Source of the DNA: Fusibacter tunisiensis
Lineage (GTDB): Bacteria; Bacillota; Clostridia; Peptostreptococcales; Acidaminobacteraceae
DNA length: 63,164 nt
Direction of reading: 5' to 3'
Assembly: GCF_016908355.1 (NCBI RefSeq)
Contig: NZ_JAFBDT010000014.1
Coordinates: 1 to 63,164, forward strand
This document shows positions 42,117 to 51,454 of this stretch, in pieces. The first letter of the stretch is position 1, and each line of letters opens with the position of its first letter. The notes beneath the pieces are model-generated. The model saw only the letters and a list, made by a program, of their open reading frames with translations, made no database searches and was not told the origin of the DNA. The translations under genes were made by a program, and so were the position numbers.

Positions 42117-43346
42117 ATGAATCGTATAAATCTAGAAAAATATGCAACGTTATTGGTAAAAACAGGTATTAATTTAAAAAAAGGACAAATTCTTGTGATT
42201 CGAACACCTATAGAATGTGCAGAATTTGCCAGAATTGTTTCAGAAGTGGCTTTTAAAGCTGGTGCGGGTGATGTGGCTTTTATGTGGTCAGATGAAATCG
42301 CAGCAAAGATTCGTTACCTTTATGGGCCGGATGAAATTTTTGATACTTTTCCTTCTTGGCAAAAAGAATTTTTTCTGTCTTATGCCAGAAAGGATGCTGC
42401 ATTTCTTTCAATTTCAGCATCTAATCCGGAGGCAATGAAAGGGGTCAATCCCGAAAGAATGCAACGCTATTCAAGAGTAAGCAGTGAAGCAATTGCAGAA
42501 TACCGAAAGCGTATGATGAACAATGAAAATGTCTGGTGTGTGGCCTCTGTGCCAACAGAAGCATGGGCGAAGAAGGTTTTTCCAAATGTGGGTTCAGAAG
42601 CGGCAGTTTCCAAATTGTGGGATGCTATTTTAAGTGCAACCCGTGTCTATGAATCAAATCCAGTAGAGGCTTGGGAAATTCATAAGGAGAATCTTAAGGG
42701 AAATGTTGCAAAATTAAATAATTTTAAATTAAAAAAACTACATTTTACAAATTCTCTTGGTACAGACCTTCATATTGAATTGCCTGAAGGACATCTTTGG
42801 ATGGGCGGTTCTGATTTTACACCAGATGGGCATGAATTTATTGCAAACATGCCAACAGAGGAAGTGTTTACAGCACCCCTTAAAACAGGTGTAAATGGCA
42901 AAGTTGTCGCGTCTATGCCACTAAACTTTAATGGCAGTTTGATTCGAAATTTTGAGCTTGAATTCAAAAACGGCGCCGTTGTTTCCTATCGTGCAGAAGA
43001 AGGCGAAGAGCAGTTGAAAATGTTAATCGAAACAGATGAAGGGTCAAAATTCCTTGGTGAAGTGGCTCTGGTTCCATATGATTCACCAATTTCCAATACA
43101 GGCATTTTGTTTTATAACACACTTTTTGATGAAAATGCGGCGTGTCATTTGGCGCTGGGCGAAGCCTATCCAGTATGTGTCGAAGGTGGAGAACACATGG
43201 ATGCAGACACTTTAGATGCACATGGCATTAACCGCTCCATAACACATGAAGATTTTATGATTGGAACGGCTGATTTATCCGTTAAGGGAATTGATGGGCA
43301 AGGTCGTGAGATTCTGATTTTTAAAGAGGGTAATTTTGTAATATAA
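42117..43346 (+). CDS. M29 family aminopeptidase (AmpS/PepS)
   Basis: 409 residues, normal for M29. Family sequence is clear: LVIRTPIECAEFARIVSEVAFKAGAGDV, metal Glu in IELPEGHLWMGGSDFTPDGHEFIANMPTEEVFTAP, EVALVPYDSPIS, and HLALGEAYPVCVEGG with the catalytic His/Tyr area, HEDFMIGT near the end. A cytosolic metal-dependent aminopeptidase. ATG 42117 follows AGGGGG; frames starting earlier overlap the hairpin. Confidence 0.9.
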   Translation: MNRINLEKYATLLVKTGINLKKGQILVIRTPIECAEFARIVSEVAFKAGAGDVAFMWSDEIAAKIRYLYGPDEIFDTFPSWQKEFFLSYARKDAAFLSISASNPEAMKGVNPERMQRYSRVSSEAIAEYRKRMMNNENVWCVASVPTEAWAKKVFPNVGSEAAVSKLWDAILSATRVYESNPVEAWEIHKENLKGNVAKLNNFKLKKLHFTNSLGTDLHIELPEGHLWMGGSDFTPDGHEFIANMPTEEVFTAPLKTGVNGKVVASMPLNFNGSLIRNFELEFKNGAVVSYRAEEGEEQLKMLIETDEGSKFLGEVALVPYDSPISNTGILFYNTLFDENAACHLALGEAYPVCVEGGEHMDADTLDAHGINRSITHEDFMIGTADLSVKGIDGQGREILIFKEGNFVI

Positions 43347-43357
43347 AAAGGTGGCTT

Positions 43358-45022
43358 ATGCGAAAAACAATTGGTATAGCGGGTGCGGCAGGCGAGGGCA
43401 TCAACACGGTCCAAAGCTTTCTTGAAAAGAACCTTAAACGTCAAGGTTATGCTTTGATCTCTTATAAAAATTACATGTCTAGAGTAAGGGGGGGCTTTAA
43501 TTATGCCCTAATTACCCTTTCTGACGACACAGTATTTGCTGTGGAAGATAAGGTTGATTTATTGGTTGCGCTTAATTCAGATGCTGTAAAAGAGGCTGGT
43601 ACTTTACTTAAACAAGATGGTATCCTTTTAGGTTTGGATGTTTTCAAAGAGGTATGTGCATTTTCTGGTCGCGTCATCTGGGTTTCAGAAAAACAACTGA
43701 AAGAAATATCCAAAATCAAAATGGGCATTGGAATGTATGCTGTCGGTTGGATTCTTAAGTACTTTGGCCTATCGAAGGGCCAGCTTCAAGGCATTACACA
43801 TGCCACATGGGATGCGTCTGTTCAAAAAGAAAATGCTCAGTTGCTGGAATTTGGCTATGATGCAGCGGATGGTGTTTATGACTATAAACGGACGGAAGAC
43901 CGGATATTGGTGAGTGGCAATCAAGCCACTGCACTGGGTGCTTTGGCTGCAGGTTTGGGTTTTTATGCTGCCTATCCAATGGCACCTTCAACTGGGATTA
44001 TGAACTATCTCTCAAGTCAGGAAAAGACTCTTGGCATTGTTGTTGAACAAGTTGAAGATGAAATTGCTGCGGCAATGGCGGCGATTGGCGCGTCAACGTG
44101 TGGGGTTAGGGCTATGACAGGGACTTCAGGTGGTGGCTTTTCATTAATGGTGGAAGCCTTGGGATTTGCTGCAGTTGCCGAAGTCCCATTGGTGATGTGC
44201 AATGTACAAAGGCCCGGTCCTGCAACAGGTCTCCCGACACGTACGGAACAAGCAGATTTATCATTTGTAGTCAATGCCTCTCAAGGTGAGTTTGCTAGGG
44301 CGGTTATGGCGCCGATTGATGTTGAAGATGCTTTTGAAACTTCTTTTAGAGCTTTTAATGTTGCAGACCAATATCAAATTCCAGTTATTCTTTTGACAGA
44401 TCAACTCCTAGCGGACACAGTAAAAGGGATTGATCGCTTTGATACATCAACACTTGAGGTTAATCGGTATTTGGATACGAAAGATACGGAGGTCTATGAA
44501 AGATATGACTTCAATCAGATAGAGGGTAGACGCCGAATACCAGGGTTAACTCAGTCTTTAATTATGACAGATTCACACATACACACAAGTCATGGCCGTG
44601 TTTCAGAAACCAGTGAAGATACAGTGGCCTTAAAACATAAATTCATCAAAAAGATGGAAGCGCTTAGAAGACAAGCAAAACCCCCTCTATTTTATGGAGA
44701 CAGTGCTTACGAAACCCTGTTTGTTTGCTGGGGATCTACCTATGGTGCTTTAAGAGAGGCTGTTGATCTTTTAAATGCAAAGGGGCACAGGATAGCTTTG
44801 CTTGCTTTTACGGATGTCTATCCTTTAAATGAAGCCTGTATGAAACCCTATATAAAACCCAATATTAAGGTGATAAATGTTGAGGGGAATGCTTTCAATC
44901 AATTTGGAAAATTGTTAAGACTTGAGACTGGTGTTGCTTATGACGGCACCATTAACCGATATGATGGCAGGCCATTTACAGGTCAGTGGATTGTGGAAGC
45001 TTATGAGGAGGGATCCTTTTGA
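43358..45022 (+). CDS. korA: 2-oxoacid:acceptor oxidoreductase, fused gamma-alpha subunit
   Basis: 554 residues. The gamma domain is N-terminal (about 1-180; IGIAGAAGEGINTVQSFLEKNLKRQG, YMSRVRGGFNYALI) and the alpha (pyrimidine-binding) domain follows (about 185-400; VSGNQATALGALAAGLGFYAAYPMAPSTGIM, TGTSGGGFSLM, GLPTRTEQADL), then a C-terminal alpha domain. This is the two-gene KorAB form that makes acyl-CoA and reduced ferredoxin from a 2-oxoacid. Overlaps the beta gene by 4 bases. No ferredoxin-type delta subunit is present; the exact oxoacid is not known. Confidence 0.9.
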   Translation: MRKTIGIAGAAGEGINTVQSFLEKNLKRQGYALISYKNYMSRVRGGFNYALITLSDDTVFAVEDKVDLLVALNSDAVKEAGTLLKQDGILLGLDVFKEVCAFSGRVIWVSEKQLKEISKIKMGIGMYAVGWILKYFGLSKGQLQGITHATWDASVQKENAQLLEFGYDAADGVYDYKRTEDRILVSGNQATALGALAAGLGFYAAYPMAPSTGIMNYLSSQEKTLGIVVEQVEDEIAAAMAAIGASTCGVRAMTGTSGGGFSLMVEALGFAAVAEVPLVMCNVQRPGPATGLPTRTEQADLSFVVNASQGEFARAVMAPIDVEDAFETSFRAFNVADQYQIPVILLTDQLLADTVKGIDRFDTSTLEVNRYLDTKDTEVYERYDFNQIEGRRRIPGLTQSLIMTDSHIHTSHGRVSETSEDTVALKHKFIKKMEALRRQAKPPLFYGDSAYETLFVCWGSTYGALREAVDLLNAKGHRIALLAFTDVYPLNEACMKPYIKPNIKVINVEGNAFNQFGKLLRLETGVAYDGTINRYDGRPFTGQWIVEAYEEGSF

Positions 45023-45885
45023 ATCAAATTGAAATAAATGAAAATCCTTTTGTTTCGGAAAAAGGCACAACTTGGTGTCCAGGGTGTGGTAATTTTGGCA
45101 TTTTAGAGGCCTTAAATCAGAGCTTGTTTGAAATGGGAATAAAACCTCAAGACGTTTTGATGGTATCTGGAATTGGACAAGCAGCCAAATTGCCGCACTA
45201 TATAAATGCAAACGGATTTAACACCCTTCATGGACGTGCATTGCCAGCTGCCTTAGGGGCTCATGTAGCCAATTCTGCCCTTAAAGTAATTGTCAATTCG
45301 GGCGACGGTGACACTTATGGTGAAGGGGGAAATCATTTCTTGCACAATGTTCGGCGCAATTTGGACCTGGTTCACATTGTGCATAACAATCAAGTATATG
45401 GTTTAACAAAAGGACAGGGATCGCCAACTACCCCGCTGGGTCAAAAGACAAGACTTCAGGTAGAGGGCATGCGGTCAGATGCTTTAAATCCAGTGGCTAT
45501 GGCTGTAGCGCTTAAGTGTTCTTTTGTCGCCCGTAGTTTTTCTGGAAATTTACCACACTTAAAGGCAATGATAAAAGCGGCTATGGCGCATAAGGGGTAT
45601 GCCTTGATTGATGTGCTTCAACCTTGTATTTCGTTTAATAAAATCAATACTTTTAAATGGTATAAGGACCGCGTTTACGAATTAGATACGTCTTATGACC
45701 CTACAGATGAGAACGCAGCTTATGAGATGGCGTTAAAGTATGGTGACGCGGGAATACCGATTGGGATTATTTATTCGAATCCAAAACCAGATTTTTTATC
45801 ACGGATACCGCATATGAAAAAACCGCTGGTTTCAATTGATAGAAAACCAGCGGATATCGATACTTTGTTGGATCGGTTAACTTAA
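45019..45885 (+). CDS. korB: 2-oxoacid:acceptor oxidoreductase, beta subunit
   Basis: 288 residues. Thiamine-diphosphate binding motif SGDGDTYGEGGNHFLHNVRRN near residue 95, iron-sulphur cysteines in TWCPGCGNFG, and QPCISFN later. Beta subunit of the KorAB enzyme, working with fused subunit encoded before it. Stop codon overlaps that of the converging lrgB gene with no terminator between them. Lacks its own strong RBS beyond GAGGAGG at the end of the alpha gene, implying coupling. Confidence 0.92.
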   Translation: MNQIEINENPFVSEKGTTWCPGCGNFGILEALNQSLFEMGIKPQDVLMVSGIGQAAKLPHYINANGFNTLHGRALPAALGAHVANSALKVIVNSGDGDTYGEGGNHFLHNVRRNLDLVHIVHNNQVYGLTKGQGSPTTPLGQKTRLQVEGMRSDALNPVAMAVALKCSFVARSFSGNLPHLKAMIKAAMAHKGYALIDVLQPCISFNKINTFKWYKDRVYELDTSYDPTDENAAYEMALKYGDAGIPIGIIYSNPKPDFLSRIPHMKKPLVSIDRKPADIDTLLDRLT

Positions 45886-46574
45886 AAAAATGAAATCAGG
45901 AAGGGGATTAGCAGAACTGTTATAAGGCCAGCAAGGCCTATTGCAGCACTGCTGAGTGCCCCTTCTTTTTCGCCTATTTCAAGGGCTTTTGAAGTACCTA
46001 CTGCGTGTGCGGCAGTTCCTATGCCAGTTCCAACTGCGATGGGGTTGTTGATGCGTAAAACTTTTAAAACCAATGGTGCCATAAAAGCCCCACCAATTCC
46101 TGTAATAATGACCATAATGACAGTTATCGAAGGAATGCCACCGATAATGTCTGTCAACGCCAAGGCCATTGGCGTGGTAATGGACTTAGGAAGCATTGAC
46201 AACAAGATGTCTTCTGATAAATTGAAAAAATGCCCCATGATTAAAATAGATCCAAAAGATGCCAACACACCGGAAGTGATTCCAATGATTAAGCTTAGAA
46301 AATGTTTGAAAATTAAGTTGCGTTGGCGATAAAGCATAATCCCTAGTGCGACGGTAAGTGGGCTTAAGAAAAAATGAATGCCATCACCGCCTAATTTATA
46401 CGATTCATAAGGAATTCCAGTAACAACGAGTAGGGTTATAATTGAAATTAAAGCCACTAATAATGGATTTGCAAGGTCAGAATTGGTTTTGCGTCTAACC
46501 CATAGCCCAAATTGATAGGCTAGGATTGTAAGCACAATTCCAAATGCAGGTGTGGTTAGAATAATATCAGCCAT
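45882..46574 (-). CDS. lrgB: LrgB/CidB family membrane protein
   Basis: 230 residues, seven to eight TM helices; family sequence SITTPMALALTDIIGGIPSITVIMVIITGIGGA and GIGTAAHAVGTSKALEIGEKEGALSSAAIGLAG. LrgB acts with LrgA; both were described as holin/antiholin-like controllers of murein hydrolases and, in other species, as pyruvate/glycolate transporters. Starts 8 bases inside the end of lrgA. Confidence 0.92.
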   Translation of the reverse strand: MADIILTTPAFGIVLTILAYQFGLWVRRKTNSDLANPLLVALISIITLLVVTGIPYESYKLGGDGIHFFLSPLTVALGIMLYRQRNLIFKHFLSLIIGITSGVLASFGSILIMGHFFNLSEDILLSMLPKSITTPMALALTDIIGGIPSITVIMVIITGIGGAFMAPLVLKVLRINNPIAVGTGIGTAAHAVGTSKALEIGEKEGALSSAAIGLAGLITVLLIPFLISFF

Positions 46575-46929
46575 TTTCCCTCCTTTTACGTGTGAGCAAG
46601 TTTGTAACTGTAATGGTTACAACGAGTGTTATACCAGTTGACACAAGCGCAATTACAATCATAAGGGGGAGGGTGGCAGCGTCTAAGTTTGAAAGTGCCA
46701 TAATGCCAACGCTTGCTGGAACGAAAAAGAAGGCGATGTTAGAGAGTAAAAAATCGGCAATATCTTTTATTTGTTCCTCCTTTAAGATGCCTAAAGTGAG
46801 AAGAAGGAAGAGTAAAAGCATACCGGATATAGGCCCTGGAATAGAGAGAAGGGGTCTAATCACGTGGCTTATGACCTCGCCCGTGATCCAGATCCCCATT
46901 AATATTCCAAATTGGAATATAAGTTTCAT
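46567..46929 (-). CDS. lrgA: LrgA/CidA family holin-like protein
   Basis: 120 residues, four TM helices; ISHVIRPLLSIPGPISGMLLLFLLLTLGI and FFFVPASVGIMALSNL are LrgA/CidA family sequences. Its ATG overlaps the htpG stop as ATGA, so it is translated with the chaperone and is under the htpG promoter and CIRCE element. Confidence 0.9.
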   Translation of the reverse strand: MKLIFQFGILMGIWITGEVISHVIRPLLSIPGPISGMLLLFLLLTLGILKEEQIKDIADFLLSNIAFFFVPASVGIMALSNLDAATLPLMIVIALVSTGITLVVTITVTNLLTRKRRENG

Positions 46930-48797
46930 GAAATTAACCGCGTCAATAGCAGGTTGCTCCTACTTACAAATCGCGTCATTGCCTCTGGAGAGAGTTGTGT
47001 GTGACTGAGCATTGCTAAATCGTAAAGGTGTGCGCAAATCATATCCCGAGTTGATGACTCCAATGTCTCATTTGTAATTAAATTGGAGACCAATACATGG
47101 TTGGCATTTAAAATAAGCGTCCCATTGGTTTCAAACATTTTGGGATCAAGTCCAGCACTGCCATACATCCGCATCATATCTTGCATTCTACGGGACTCTT
47201 CTGAAAGTATAATCATACTTGATAAATCGTTGTTTTTCATTCTCTCAAGTTTAACTTCCAGTTTTTCGTTTTCTAAAACATCCCTAAAAAGCGTTTGAAG
47301 TTTTTCCTCATTTTTTGTTTTTTCTGCGTCTGATTCTGCGTCGCCTGCTTCTTTAAAGAATTCATTAAGATCTGAGTCAACTCTTGCAAACGAAAGATTT
47401 TCTTTTTTTGATTCCAACATGGAAATAAAAGGTGCATCGATTGTATGTTCTAAAAGGACTGCATTTAGATCATGTGCCTCAAAAAGATTGATGTATTGGG
47501 CTTGTTGAATATGATCTGTAACGTAAAACACTTTGTTTTCGTGCTTGTCAAGGGCCTCAGCTAGATATTCATCAAGGGTAACATATTGGTCTTGAATGGT
47601 TTTGAATAAAATTGATTTTTCCACATTCTCAAAGAATTTCTCATCTTTAAGGGTTCCAAACTTTATAAATGGATTGATGTCTTCCCAAAAACCTTCGTAG
47701 CTTTCACGTTCGGTTTTAAACAAACCGTTGAGTTTATCCGCTACCTTTTTGCTGATGTAGGTGGATATCTTTCGGACAAAACCATCGTTTTGAAGAAAAC
47801 TACGTGAGACATTGAGGGGAAGGTCAGGACAATCAATGACCCCTTTTAACAGTAGAAGAAATTCTGGAATAACTTCTTTAATGTTGTCGGCAACAAAAAC
47901 TTGTGAATTATACAATTTGATTTGTCCTTCAATGGTATCAAATTCTGTATTTAATTTTGGGAAATAAAGAATGCCTTTAAGGTTAAATGGATAATCCATG
48001 TTTAGGTGGATCCAAAAAAGAGGTTCTTTGAAATCCTTAAATGTTGCTTGATAAAAATCTTTGTAGTCTTCATCTGTACATTCTGAAGGCATTTTCATAT
48101 ATAGGGGTGTCGTTGTGTTGAGTGGTTTTGCTTCTTGGGGTTCGGCGTCTTCTTTTGCTTCTTCGCCTTCAACTGTTAAATAAATCTCGTAAGGCATAAA
48201 AGAGCAATATTTATCCAAGGTCTGACGTAAGGTGTATGCGTTTAAAAATGATTTGCCTTCATCCCCAATGAAAAGGGTAATGTCAGTTCCGCGATGTTCT
48301 CGCGATCCCGTTTCCATTTCAAATGTTGTCCCACCATCGCATGTCCAAAGAACTGGATCAGTGTTTGGCAAATAGGATTTTGTGTGTATTTCCACTTTTT
48401 CAGCAACCATAAACGCAGAATAAAAGCCGAGCCCAAAATGACCGATGATTTGATCTTTATCGGATTTATCTTTGTAGGTGTTCAAGAAGTCTTCAGCACC
48501 GGAAAATGCGATTTGGTTGATATACTTTTTAATCTCTTCATCTGTCATGCCAATACCATTGTCAGAAAACACAATGGTTTTGTCTGCTTCATTTAAACGC
48601 ACTTCGATTTTAAAGGATTCTTCTGAATCCAACGCCACTTCTTTCATTGTTGAAAGCTTTTTAAGTTTGGTAATTGCATCACTGGCGTTGGAGACCAGTT
48701 CTCTAACAAAGATATCATGGTCTGAATACAGCCATTTTTTAATGATTGGAAAAATATTTTCACTGTGAATTGACAAGTTACCTTTTTGTTGATTCAT
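46926..48797 (-). CDS. htpG: Chaperone HtpG (Hsp90)
   Basis: 623 residues. GHKL ATPase domain with ELVSNASDAITKL, DNGIGMTDEEI, GHFGLGFYSAFMVAEKV; middle domain (PLFWIHLNMDYPFNLKGILYFPK, PEFLLLLKGVIDCPDLPLNVSRSFLQ) and C-terminal dimerisation domain. ATP-driven cytosolic chaperone for stress-damaged proteins. GAGGAG RBS and a sigma-A promoter with CIRCE directly upstream. First gene of an htpG-lrgA-lrgB operon. Confidence 0.96.
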   Translation of the reverse strand: MNQQKGNLSIHSENIFPIIKKWLYSDHDIFVRELVSNASDAITKLKKLSTMKEVALDSEESFKIEVRLNEADKTIVFSDNGIGMTDEEIKKYINQIAFSGAEDFLNTYKDKSDKDQIIGHFGLGFYSAFMVAEKVEIHTKSYLPNTDPVLWTCDGGTTFEMETGSREHRGTDITLFIGDEGKSFLNAYTLRQTLDKYCSFMPYEIYLTVEGEEAKEDAEPQEAKPLNTTTPLYMKMPSECTDEDYKDFYQATFKDFKEPLFWIHLNMDYPFNLKGILYFPKLNTEFDTIEGQIKLYNSQVFVADNIKEVIPEFLLLLKGVIDCPDLPLNVSRSFLQNDGFVRKISTYISKKVADKLNGLFKTERESYEGFWEDINPFIKFGTLKDEKFFENVEKSILFKTIQDQYVTLDEYLAEALDKHENKVFYVTDHIQQAQYINLFEAHDLNAVLLEHTIDAPFISMLESKKENLSFARVDSDLNEFFKEAGDAESDAEKTKNEEKLQTLFRDVLENEKLEVKLERMKNNDLSSMIILSEESRRMQDMMRMYGSAGLDPKMFETNGTLILNANHVLVSNLITNETLESSTRDMICAHLYDLAMLSHTQLSPEAMTRFVSRSNLLLTRLIS

Positions 48798-48830
48798 ATT
48801 TACTCACTCCTCATTATTTTCTATAAAATT

Positions 48831-48859
48831 ATGATACTGTTGGGGCATCAAAAAGTCAA
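48831..48859 (-). promoter_or_regulatory. htpG promoter
   Basis: Reverse strand TTGACT (48854-48859), 17 bases, TATCAT (48831-48836). Confidence 0.75.
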
Positions 48860-48866
48860 GCGTCAA

Positions 48867-48893
48867 TTAGCACTCGACCGAAAAGAGTGCTAA
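48867..48893. promoter_or_regulatory. CIRCE element (HrcA operator)
   Basis: Perfect TTAGCACTC-N9-GAGTGCTAA, the HrcA heat-shock operator. It lies 7 bases upstream of the htpG -35. It could also act on the divergent CBS-ACT gene, since it lies between the two start codons. Confidence 0.97.
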
Positions 48894-48982
48894 TATTAAA
48901 AAAGATAACCTTTTTTGTTGTGTTGTTATTGTTTTTGGATATATATGGAGTGACAAATAATTTACTTTGAAAGGAGCACTAT

Positions 48983-49609
48983 ATGAAAGTAAGAGCAATT
49001 ATGGTTCCTGTTAAGGAACTGACAGTTTTAAAACCTACGGACACAGCAAAAGAGGCAGTAGAATTAATAGACCAAAATGGATTTTTGTCATTACCTGTTG
49101 CGGATGGGAAGAAATTTGTAGGCTTTTTATCCAAACAATTTATTTATGACACTTTTTTTAAAGAAGACCACCCAAGCATGGAAGAGTTTTTGTCGCGTCC
49201 AGTTATAACCTTTATTCATAACCGTGTAGAACCGGTTACACCAGACTTGATGGTGGAAGAAGCAGCAGATATTTTCTTTAATAAAAATGTACGCTTTATT
49301 CCAGTTGTGGACGCAAATGATCAGTTTATGGGGATTGTAACTCAAAAAGCATTGTTTGGCGTTATTACAAAAATTTACGGTTTAAAACGCACAAAGATTT
49401 CAATTTATACAGATGACTTTAAGGGTGTCCTTAGCCGGATTGCTGAGATTATTTCTAAAAATGATGGCAATATCAAAAATATTGCATTGATAGATACTGA
49501 AGTCATGGGGCTTCAAGAGATATCTATACGTCTGGACACTAAAGATCCAGATCGAATTGTAAAAAGGTTAGAAGAAAAAGGATTCAAAGTGAGAGAATAT
49601 GCAAAATGA
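48983..49609 (+). CDS. CBS-CBS-ACT domain protein
   Basis: 208 residues. Tandem CBS domains (about 1-60 and 70-130; MVPVKELTVLKPTDTAKEAVELIDQNGFLSLPV, VTPDLMVEEAADIFFNKNVRFIPVVD) followed by an ACT domain (about 137-205; ISIYTDDFKGVLSRIAEIISKNDGNI). CBS pairs sense adenosyl nucleotides and ACT domains sense amino acids, so this is a small-molecule sensor without an enzyme part, like AcuB. GAAAGGAG RBS; overlaps the next gene by 11 bases. Confidence 0.87.
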   Translation: MKVRAIMVPVKELTVLKPTDTAKEAVELIDQNGFLSLPVADGKKFVGFLSKQFIYDTFFKEDHPSMEEFLSRPVITFIHNRVEPVTPDLMVEEAADIFFNKNVRFIPVVDANDQFMGIVTQKALFGVITKIYGLKRTKISIYTDDFKGVLSRIAEIISKNDGNIKNIALIDTEVMGLQEISIRLDTKDPDRIVKRLEEKGFKVREYAK

Positions 49610-50585
49610 TTTGGCCAGACCCAAAATTTTGATAAGTGCATGCTTGGAATTTAATAAATGCCGTTATGACGGCAGTGTTGTTCCCAGCACATTAATTGAA
49701 AAGTTAGTTGAGTATGTGGATTTTATTGAGGTTTGTCCAGAGGTTGGTATTGGACTGCCAATTCCTAGAGAAGCTGTGCGTTTGATCCAAATAGGGGATT
49801 CTATTCGCTTTGTTGAATCCTATTCAGGCACAGATCACACGGAAGAAATGGATGCCTTTATAGATACTTTTTTCAAGTCGCTGAAGACCCCCATTGATGG
49901 TGTTATAATGAAGTGTAAATCACCTACATGTGGGTTGAAAGACGCGAAAACATATCCTGGTGTTGGAAAAATGGGGGCAAATCCCGGCAAGACTGAAGGC
50001 TATTTTGGCAGAGTGGTTTCTGAAAAATTTAAAGGGATACCCGTTGAAGATGATGGCAGATTGAAGCATTATAATATTAGAGAACAATTTTTAATGTCGA
50101 TTTTTATTCAAGCTGAATTTAGGGAAGTGTCTGATCGGGTTAAATCAACCGGTAAGCTTAAAGCGTTGGTAGAATTTCATACAAGACACAAGTATTTGTT
50201 CATGGCTTATCAACAAAAAACGCTTACAGAGATGGGGCGCGTTTTGGCCAATCACGACCATTTATCTTTAGAAGACGTACTGAGCCAATATGGGGCATTA
50301 CTGCCTTTTATTTATAACGCAGCGCCTTCACATGGTAAAAATACGAATATGCTCTTGCATTTGTTTGGTTATTTTAAAAAAGACCTTTCGGATCATGAAA
50401 AGGCCTTTTTTCTGGACCAACTGGCCCTTTATCAAAATCGCAAAATTCCATTTTCAACAGTTCTTATGTTAATTAAAGCATGGGTTATACGGTTTGATGA
50501 GCCCTATTTAAAGACGCAGCGGATTTTCGACTTATTTCCAGTTGAATTAATAGAATTGACAGATTCAGGGAAAGGGTTACCTTAA
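49599..50585 (+). CDS. DUF523/DUF1722 protein (YbgA-like)
   Basis: 328 residues. N-terminal DUF523 (about 8-150) with cysteines in ISACLEFNKCRYDG, VCPEVGIGLPIPRE and MKCKSPTCGLKDAKTYPG, which may bind a metal or Fe-S cluster; C-terminal DUF1722 helical domain (about 185-315; EFHTRHKYLFMAYQQKTLTEMG). Function not established; elsewhere it occurs near photolyase genes, not here. Coupled to the CBS-ACT gene by overlap. Confidence 0.87.
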   Translation: MQNDLARPKILISACLEFNKCRYDGSVVPSTLIEKLVEYVDFIEVCPEVGIGLPIPREAVRLIQIGDSIRFVESYSGTDHTEEMDAFIDTFFKSLKTPIDGVIMKCKSPTCGLKDAKTYPGVGKMGANPGKTEGYFGRVVSEKFKGIPVEDDGRLKHYNIREQFLMSIFIQAEFREVSDRVKSTGKLKALVEFHTRHKYLFMAYQQKTLTEMGRVLANHDHLSLEDVLSQYGALLPFIYNAAPSHGKNTNMLLHLFGYFKKDLSDHEKAFFLDQLALYQNRKIPFSTVLMLIKAWVIRFDEPYLKTQRIFDLFPVELIELTDSGKGLP

Positions 50586-50591
50586 AATCCA

Positions 50592-50634
50592 AAACCGCCA
50601 GCAAAGGTGTTATGCCTCTGCTGACGGTTTTTTT
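50592..50634. terminator. Terminator shared by converging genes
   Basis: AAACCGCCAGCA / TGCTGACGGTTT (one mismatch), 15-base loop, TTTTTTT on the forward strand. The stop codon of the reverse gene lies in the loop. Confidence 0.8.
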
Positions 50635-51305
50635 ATGTGTTTTTTCCCAATGACATAGAGTATTAAAATTGCCAGATGTGCAAGTGCTGTGTTGCGTAAC
50701 CACTGGCTTGTAAAATTGATAAAAAACTGAAGTGGCATCATCTGGATGAGTCTATCTTTAGAAGGATCTAAGAGCCAATAATCGTTAGAAAAGAACAGCT
50801 CATGAAATTGATGGAAAGCTTTGGTAAAATCAACAAAATACAGCACAACAAGTGATCCTAGAAAAAGCAAACTTGTGATGAGGGTCGTTCCTAAAACACT
50901 TAGGAAAGGCTTCATTCTGCCGCCTGAGGTGAAAAACAAACCAAGTATGGAAACAATTGTAACCACTTGGATGTAGAACAAAAATTGTCGCCCAGATTCA
51001 GCAAGAATAAAAATATCGTTTAGGTGAACGCGTTCTTTGTGATTGAAAAAGATGACCCGCCGTCCATGAACTTCAGCAGAAACATAGAGGTTGCCTTCTC
51101 CAGTGTCTATGTGGGTCACCAGTTCATGTGTAACGTTAAGGAGATCTTCTTCAGAAACGCCTATTTGCTCCGCTACGTTAAGGTCTAAAAAGTTTTCAGC
51201 AAAATAGTGTTCGTTGAACGCATAGCTTTCAAATATCAAAAGAAATAAGCTGAGGGATAGTGAAATGCCTAAAATTAGAATCAGTATTTTTTGAATGTTT
51301 TTCAT
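50610..51305 (-). CDS. TIGR01906 (DUF1461) integral membrane protein
   Basis: 231 residues with four TM helices (about 7-27, 105-125, 132-155, 200-222). Family features: extracytoplasmic FNEHYFAENF near residue 30 and long loop with FNHKERVHLNDI, then FTKAFHQFHELFFSNDYWLLDPSKDRLIQMMPLQFF, which is the conserved TIGR01906 segment. Role unknown. AAGGAGG before ATG 51305; an earlier in-frame ATG at 51344 has no site. Confidence 0.85.
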   Translation of the reverse strand: MKNIQKILILILGISLSLSLFLLIFESYAFNEHYFAENFLDLNVAEQIGVSEEDLLNVTHELVTHIDTGEGNLYVSAEVHGRRVIFFNHKERVHLNDIFILAESGRQFLFYIQVVTIVSILGLFFTSGGRMKPFLSVLGTTLITSLLFLGSLVVLYFVDFTKAFHQFHELFFSNDYWLLDPSKDRLIQMMPLQFFINFTSQWLRNTALAHLAILILYVIGKKHIKKPSAEA

Positions 51306-51393
51306 AAAGCCTCCTTGATGTGATGCTATGATTATACACCTCAAGGGTTAATAAATAAATATTTTATAATAAATAGTCGAATCTGTGACATTC

Positions 51394-51422
51394 TTGAAAG
51401 GGCAATACCAAAATGATAAAAT
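51394..51422 (+). promoter_or_regulatory. addB operon promoter
   Basis: TTGAAA (51394-51399), 17 bases, TAAAAT (51417-51422). Confidence 0.7.
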
Positions 51423-51454
51423 AAAGCATCTACAATGGACAGATGGAGGTTTGT

